Below are positions 1 to 26,122 of a stretch of DNA of 26,122 nucleotides, piece by piece. Under the pieces are notes generated by a model that worked only from the letters and a program-made list of their open reading frames with translations, had not been told where the DNA came from and ran no database searches. Every line of letters begins with the position of its first letter. Position 1 is the stretch's first letter. A program made the translations under genes and the position numbers. The stretch is from Choristocarpus tenellus KU-1152. Its lineage: Eukaryota > Phaeophyceae. The stretch is taken from the NCBI GenBank assembly GCA_964200185.2, contig CAXNAD020000172.1, positions 1 to 26,122 on the forward strand, read 5' to 3'.

Positions 1-888
1 CCCCCCCCCCCTCTAAAACATCATGGGTGAGGAATGTATGTATATAAGGATGGCCTTAGAGGAACACAAATCTAGCAGGAAAGGGAGCGAGCAATAAGAT
101 CAGACAGTGGGAGTAGATGCTTGAAAATGTTAGTCTTAAAAGGTGAAAATAATATATCTTGGTGAACAAAACACATACTGAGAGTATGTACCAATCGCAA
201 TTGAAGGTGCAATGAATTGGCCTTCTCTGAATCGATAGGGAATAACTCAACATGACCACAACAAATTGGTGTGGTACCCTGTTTGTTCCTCTTTCTTGAC
301 AGATCTTTAATACAGCAAGCGAAACACCTCACAGTTACAAATATCGCTGGAAAACAGTCCGGCCGAAGAATTGTATTTGCTGCATACCCTTTCCAAGTTT
401 GTCGGATGTTGAAGAGGTCAAAAGCTTGTAAACTTATTCTCTATTCAAAAATACTCCCCTTCATTTTTGGGTTATTTCCACCCATCCCCGAACCATATTC
501 CCCCACCTAAGTCTATCCCTCATCCTGCTGTAGTACAAACCACATGGAATAATAAATGGAGTCCCCATGTCGGGTGGGGGTGAGGCAAGCTCCAAAAACA
601 TCCAAAAACATCCGACTTACGGACAGCACATTGGAGGTCGATCCACACGCAAAAAACACCTCCAGTCACTCATGCTTCTTGATTTATGAAACAAAATTTA
701 ACCAACGGCAGCTGATAAGGTACAGAGACAAGGCAAACACTTGTAACAGCAAGAACAAACACAAAAACGACCTATTTAACGCAAAAATACACACATACTT
801 CTTGACCGGCACAAAGATCACATTGCACATATTGGACACCCACTAAAAAAACCACTAAATTTCACAATCAGAAGCCTTGTTCCAGGTT
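1..888. other. Flank downstream of the PI4K gene, nothing identified
   Basis: Begins with a C12 run. Short open frames on both strands show no recognisable protein and no convincing pair of splice sites. The 3' untranslated region of the kinase must end somewhere here. A run of eight T on the minus strand (A-run near 845 on plus) is the only obvious low-complexity landmark near the stop. No telomeric tracts. Confidence 0.5.
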
Positions 889-920
889 GATGCTGCACCA
901 ACGAGGCAAGGGGCAGCATC
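889..920 (-). promoter_or_regulatory. Hairpin just after the PI4K stop codon
   Basis: Perfect 8-bp stem (GATGCTGC at 889-896 pairs with GCAGCATC at 913-920) with a 16-nt loop, starting one base after the stop codon in the sense of the gene. It would fold at the very start of the 3' untranslated region. Role unknown. Confidence 0.45.
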
Positions 921-921
921 A

Positions 922-22534
<21,613 letters not shown>

Positions 22535-22793
22535 CTGGAGAGGTCCTTGGTTCTATCCTTGTGCAAGTGGTCTTCAAACAGAGTTCTTGTTTAAGTAGAT
22601 GCCTGAAATTGACACATGTCAAGTAACTGACAACGCCTCAAGAACACGATCAACGTACAAACCTTAGATTCTCTTAGACAACAAACACCAAGTTTGCCTC
22701 AGGTCAACAACCTCTACCAGTGTGAACAAGCAAGGTTGATCTCTAAACGCTTGAATATTCCCTGTTATCTTCTGAGTTGGCTTCTGCGCTGTC
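22535..22793. promoter_or_regulatory. Region between the divergent kinase and oxygenase genes
   Basis: If both genes start as inferred, this 260-bp stretch lies between them and should hold the promoter(s). No TATA-like box or other element stands out. On the minus strand an ATG (22793-22795) overlaps the oxygenase ATG (22794-22796) in a shared CATG and opens a 26-codon frame ending at a GTAGAG donor; it might be the missing first kinase exon. Confidence 0.3.
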
Positions 22794-23122
22794 ATGCGCA
22801 ATAAGTGGCTTGTGATGGCTTGCTGCCTTTGCAGCATTATCCACATGTCGCCTGGCTTTGTCGGTCCCCACATCAACAACCCTCGAAGCATGTGCATAGG
22901 GGATGGGTCATTCGGACATGCCCTGAGATCGACTGTCACTAGACTGACCGTATTGGAAACGCCAATTGGGGAAGACGCTCAAGAGGGAGAGGCGCTCTTG
23001 GATGGAGCAAACGGCAGACTTGTTGCGGATGAGTGGACGGGCTTCAGGGAGGAGGATCATGATATTTTCCTTAAGGATTACTGGCAAAAGCGACCGCTGC
23101 TAATCCGGAATGCCGTTTCTGG
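22794..23122 (+). CDS. RoxA/YcfD-like ribosomal oxygenase, exon 1, with plastid-type leader
   Basis: Bacterial YcfD (RoxA) is an Fe(II)/2-oxoglutarate JmjC oxygenase that hydroxylates an arginine of ribosomal protein uL16. Exon 1 starts at ATG 22794 and ends TCTGG|GTAGGT in phase 2. Residues 5-18 form a hydrophobic core (WLVMACCLCSIIHM), followed by SPG-FVGP. A signal peptide with Phe just after the cleavage site is the mark of plastid preproteins in algae with red secondary plastids. Residues 26-85 resemble a transit peptide and linker. FLKDYWQKRPLLIRNAV (about 92-108) is the conserved family start, where E. coli has a W-Q-K-R-P block. The plastid ribosome as target is inference. Confidence 0.85.
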
Positions 23123-23711
23123 GTAGGTCTTGGTCGAGGACTGTAGGTCGGAATTGCGGTGGATACAAGATCCTACTTGCAATTTGCACATCTAGTTGAA
23201 GCCAAGGTTGTGCTCAAGATGTAAAAGTGCGATGAGATGCAACTTTGGACTCGTTTTATACTTCCTTGCAGATTGCTGGACGAATCCTTTGCTAGCAATT
23301 TAACCAACCGAGATCATTATTTGAAGAAGTTGACTTCACTAATTGCAAGTTGGGTTTTTGCTTGTGACCAGGGGCTTTGGTGTGATTGCAGAAGTCGATC
23401 TCTATGTGTTACAGTATGCTGCCCAACACTATTGCCTCTCTCTCAGGCCTAGTCTATTTCTCCTATTTTTCTTCATGTAGATTGTAGGCGTGCCCTGTTT
23501 CAGGAGAGGTTAGGTACGTTGTGGTATTATCTGTCACTGATAGAGATGTTCACCCATGTTTAGTCTGGAGCTGTTGCTTGTTTTGACGCCCCTGCTTTGT
23601 CAGATGCAAACATAAACCCTACTTCTTTCTGACCCTTGCTGAAACCTAACCCAGTACTAAGCATACCTTTGACCTCGGTCCTCGCCTTGACCGTAACCTT
23701 CGCTTCAACAG
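23123..23711 (+). other. Intron 1 of the oxygenase gene
   Basis: GT-AG intron of 589 nt. It has no TTAGGG/CCCTAA tract, unlike the introns of the divergent kinase gene; the only trace is a lone CTAACCC near 23645. The stretch before the acceptor is pyrimidine-rich (CCTTCGCTTCAACAG). Confidence 0.8.
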
Positions 23712-23850
23712 CTTGAGCGGGATGATCTCTCCAGATGAGCTTGCAGGGCTGGCTTGCGCCGATGACGTTGAGAGCCGTATTGTCCAGGGAGGAAAGGAGG
23801 ATGCTAAGGATGGGGATTGGAAGGTTGCACTGGGACCTTTCGACGAGCAG
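23712..23850 (+). CDS. RoxA/YcfD-like ribosomal oxygenase, exon 2
   Basis: Follows a 589-nt intron (GTAGGT ... CTTCAACAG). Two bases from exon 1 plus one here make Gly; then LSGMISPDELAGLACADDVE, SRIVQGGKEDAKDG, DWKVALGPFDEQ. The block I-S-P-D-E-L-A-G-L-A and the later W-x-V-x-x-G-P-F match the E. coli YcfD N-terminal region closely and in order, which settles both the identity and the splice. The exon ends in phase 0 at CAG|GCAAGA, a GC donor; reading on gives residues without family resemblance and soon a stop. The JmjC core (H-x-D, downstream His) must be in later exons, not found here. Confidence 0.87.
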
Positions 23851-24240
23851 GCAAGACTCATGTACATACAAGTGATAGTTACCCAAGGACAAAACCTAAA
23901 CCCCCTCTCTTAGTTCCTGACCACATTTTTCGTCCAGCCTGCTTTGGCTCTGTTTCAATCACACTTGCAGACTCAGGAGCCTGTTTCCTGGGGGACATGA
24001 AAACAAAGTATTTACTTGAGTGCAGCATTGAATGATAGGTCTGGTTTGGTCATGTCCCTACCAGCGCTCAGACTATCTGATGAAGACTATCCTTAGCATC
24101 ATTCAGTATTGGATGTTCACAACCAGGCTACTCAACTTATCAAAGCTCACTTGGGTTGTCATGCTCAGTGCATCCCAAGGTCTTTCAAGGTTTCTAGGAT
24201 GTAGTGCATTGCAATGACTCTCTTCTTACTGGGTTTGCAG
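23851..24240 (+). other. Start of intron 2 of the oxygenase gene, nothing identified
   Basis: Begins with the GC donor. I looked on the plus strand for the next conserved block (the W-x-L-L-V-Q motif) and did not find it. Open frames here (for instance 24032-24217) show no family resemblance. Confidence 0.4.
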
Positions 24241-24276
24241 TACTAACTTGATAAGCTAAATTAGCTCATCGAAAGG

Positions 24277-24307
24277 GAGCTTGGTTTGTCTCAGATCAAC
24301 CAAGCTC
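24277..24307. other. Hairpin-forming inverted repeat
   Basis: Perfect 10-bp inverted repeat GAGCTTGGTT / AACCAAGCTC with an 11-nt loop, within the left copy of the duplicated segment. The right copy keeps only the second arm in part (TCAAGCTCAAG). Confidence 0.6.
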
Positions 24308-24529
24308 AAGAATGCAAGAACATTGCAACCAACAACACATGTATGACAAACTAAAATTTGAGTCTGCAAAACCCCCATACATAGCCCATGATTGTACCAG
24401 TCAGATGTAGCATGTGCAGGTTGGCAAAAACAAAGATGAAGAACCTCTCCTGTCACACATACAATTAAACCCTAACTAGACTCGACACACTGAAAAGAGT
24501 GGAAGTGTTGCAAAGGCAGTTAGATTCAG

Positions 24530-24790
24530 CTCAAAGATCAATCTTATAATGATGTTGAATGGCCCGGTGCGCTTTATTGTGCAGCTCCAGCTTTTGAACT
24601 CCTTCCTCACATATACAGGTGACATCCTTTAGGGAGGGTTTGGATTAGGTTTGAGGTCACTTCACCCGTTGACCAGTTGTGCCCACCCTTAGACCCTTAT
24701 CTTCTGTATGTGCCTCCTCCAGACACTGAGTCACCAGTTGTGATCCCTGATATCATGACTGCCGTTCCTCCAATGTTGCTGCCCCTATAG
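24530..24790 (+). pseudogene. Coding-like segment with one in-frame stop
   Basis: From 24530 a frame reads LKDQSYNDVEWPGALYCAAP, AFELLPHIYR, then TGA (24620-24622), then continues in the same frame as FEVTSPVDQLCPPLDPYLLY, VPPPDTESPVVIPDIMTAV up to TAG at 24788-24790. A 30-nt GT-AG excision across the TGA would keep the frame, but that is very short for an intron. Proline-rich composition and stop suggest a decayed gene or element fragment. I do not recognise it. Confidence 0.3.
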
Positions 24791-25359
24791 GCATCCTCCT
24801 GTATATGTGCATCCAGTTATCATTGTTGTCCTTGTGACGGTGGTCAATCCCTCAGGCTAATGCTAGCATCCTGCACTTGATCGTAAGGTCAGGTGTCAAG
24901 AATTAAGTTGAACTGTAGACACCGAAAAGCATCATCAGTCTACTACAAGGACTGGTAATATCTGATTAGTGGGCTTGCAGTGCATGCTTGATTAGCTTAA
25001 TGAGTATATTGAGAGTGTGCTTAGGTGGTATCAGATCAGTCAATATCAGGTTAGTCAATATCAGATCAGTCAAGCTCAAGAAAGGAAAATAGATGCCAAC
25101 ATCAACAACGTGTGTATGAAAACCTTGATCTGGATCTGCAAGCAATATGATCTTATCCAAAAGAGTTTTTCAGCAGTAACGGCATCACCATGTCATTCTT
25201 TTCACAGCCTCAGGAGTGCAAAAATCCTCACATTACAAGCTTTAAATTGTGAACATTTTAACATGCGTAAATACAACCCATGGAAAATTTTATAAAAGAA
25301 TTGATAGCTGAGGGCAAAAGGGCATCTGATGGTATGAGTGAAAAATCGAACTTCCAAAG

Positions 25360-25545
25360 GTAGCACATGGTGTGGAAATTATTCTTGACTGGGAAATTTG
25401 CGACATTCTAAAGTTTTACATGAAGCATATACTTACAGAGACCATATGTCCAGATGCTGATGGGGGTGTAGGCTGTGCTATTGGGAGTGATACAAGACTT
25501 GGCAAATACAGCATTTACTGTGAGGACAGTGGTGAGAAAAATTGA
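25360..25545 (+). other. Short open segment of unknown nature
   Basis: About 60 codons open to TGA at 25543-25545, reading VAHGVEIILDWEICDILKFY then MKHILTETICPDADGGVG and SDTRLGKYSIYCEDSGEKN. Composition is protein-like, but no family is recognised and there is no clear acceptor. It may be a remnant of the same element as the neighbouring fragments, or chance. Confidence 0.2.
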
Positions 25546-25825
25546 AGTATTTTCGTGCAAGGCAGTAAAAGCAAGGAAATAACAGAATTTTGGTGCATTC
25601 TGCTCATGGGCATCACTCGATAATAGTATCCCTGTATGTTTCTGAGTGGGACTGGTCTTTCAGGCCTTGTTCATTTACCTATCTCTTGTTGAAGATTTGA
25701 AACATTGAAATATTTTGTGCCCACACACGTTCAACATTTCTTTCACTATCTACTGGGGCTGCCATGTCTCCATTTGCCTCTACATCCGCGTCCTCCTACC
25801 CTTTGTCGTTCTGTTCGACATCCTC

Positions 25826-26122
25826 CTCAATATTCAGTACTCCTCTGTGCCAAGAGTAGTAATGAGGTTATCCTACCTCAATCTTCAACACTCCTCAGTG
25901 CCAAGAGTAGCAATGAGGTTATCCTACCTCAATATTCAACACTCCTCTGTGCCAAGAGTAGCAATGAGGTTATCCTACCTCAATCTTCAACACTCCTCTG
26001 TGCCAAGAGTAGCAATGAGGTTATCCTACCTCAATCTTCAACACTCCTCAGTGCCAAGAGTAGCAATGAGGTTATCCTACCTCAATATTCAACACTCCTC
26101 AGTGCCAAGAGTAGCAATGAGG
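25826..26122. repeat. 51-bp tandem array running off the window
   Basis: Almost six copies of a 51-bp unit: CTCAATCTTCAACACTCCTC, (A/T)GTGCCAAGAGTAGCAATGAG, GTTATCCTAC. Variation between copies is limited to a few positions (for example CTTCAAC versus ATTCAAC, TCAGTG versus TCTGTG). The period is a multiple of three, and two plus-strand frames are free of stops. It could be coding, but nothing else supports that. Confidence 0.95.

Larger units (their letters stand above)
24245..25150 (+). repeat. Diverged direct duplication, copies near 24245-24380 and 24985-25150
   Basis: Both copies share the order CTTGAT-AGCT, ATTGA, CAGATCA-CAAGCTCAAGAA, AACA(A)C, TGTATGA and TCTGCAA, and in one frame read QINQAQECK and QISQAQERK followed by related residues. 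The second copy has an internal CAGTCAATATCAG triplication. Each has stop codons or frame changes. They look like decayed copies of one coding element, perhaps a retrotransposon part; identity not established. Confidence 0.6.

Noticed and set aside
25360-25545. Reading DADGGVG as the JmjC G-G-G-V-G-P-H block of the oxygenase
   Set aside because: The metal-binding H-x-D is absent and the flanking residues do not match the family.

Overview
This is a nuclear window from a eukaryote, most likely a unicellular alga with a complex (secondary, red-type) plastid. The evidence is spliceosomal introns, an unusually high share of GC-AG introns, TTAGGG-type telomeric repeats scattered through introns, and a leader on one gene that looks like a signal peptide ending just before an F-V-G-P motif. 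The lineage is not settled. GC donors and a phenylalanine at the leader cleavage point recall dinoflagellates, haptophytes or heterokonts, but the TTAGGG motif is not the TTTAGGG type I would expect of a dinoflagellate.

Layout. About 21.6 kb (922-22534, minus strand) is one gene, a type III beta-like phosphatidylinositol 4-kinase (PI4KB/PIK1 family). I resolved it by reading splice sites and phases. Fifteen exons from 20696 down to the TAA at 922-924 join in frame to 1758 nt (585 residues plus stop). Two further upstream exons (22283-22534 and 21961-22239) fit in phase and would give about 762 residues, close to the roughly 800 of the animal enzyme. The helical domain, the linker before the kinase and the whole lipid-kinase core (IVKAGDD, DRHNGN, HIDFGF, APFKLT) are recognisable. 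The initiator ATG is not settled. Introns make up about 90% of the gene.

The introns are the unusual part. From about 1.6 kb to 20.8 kb they carry dozens of short (TTAGGG)n and (CCCTAA)n tracts in both orientations. These lie close to splice sites, and in several introns the two ends are complementary (TTAGGG at the 5' end, CCCTAA at the 3' end of the sense strand). At least one 5' splice site lies inside such a tract. The largest intron (4.9 kb) also holds four unrelated minisatellites. The tracts disappear upstream of about 20.8 kb.

Divergently from the kinase gene, on the plus strand from 22794, starts a gene for a RoxA/YcfD-type JmjC ribosomal oxygenase with a plastid-type leader. Two exons (22794-23122 and 23712-23850) are clear; the catalytic part is not found in the remaining 2.3 kb. 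That right-hand stretch holds a diverged duplicated segment, coding-like pieces with stop codons and a 51-bp tandem array that runs off the window. The first 0.9 kb, beyond the kinase stop codon, holds nothing I can identify.
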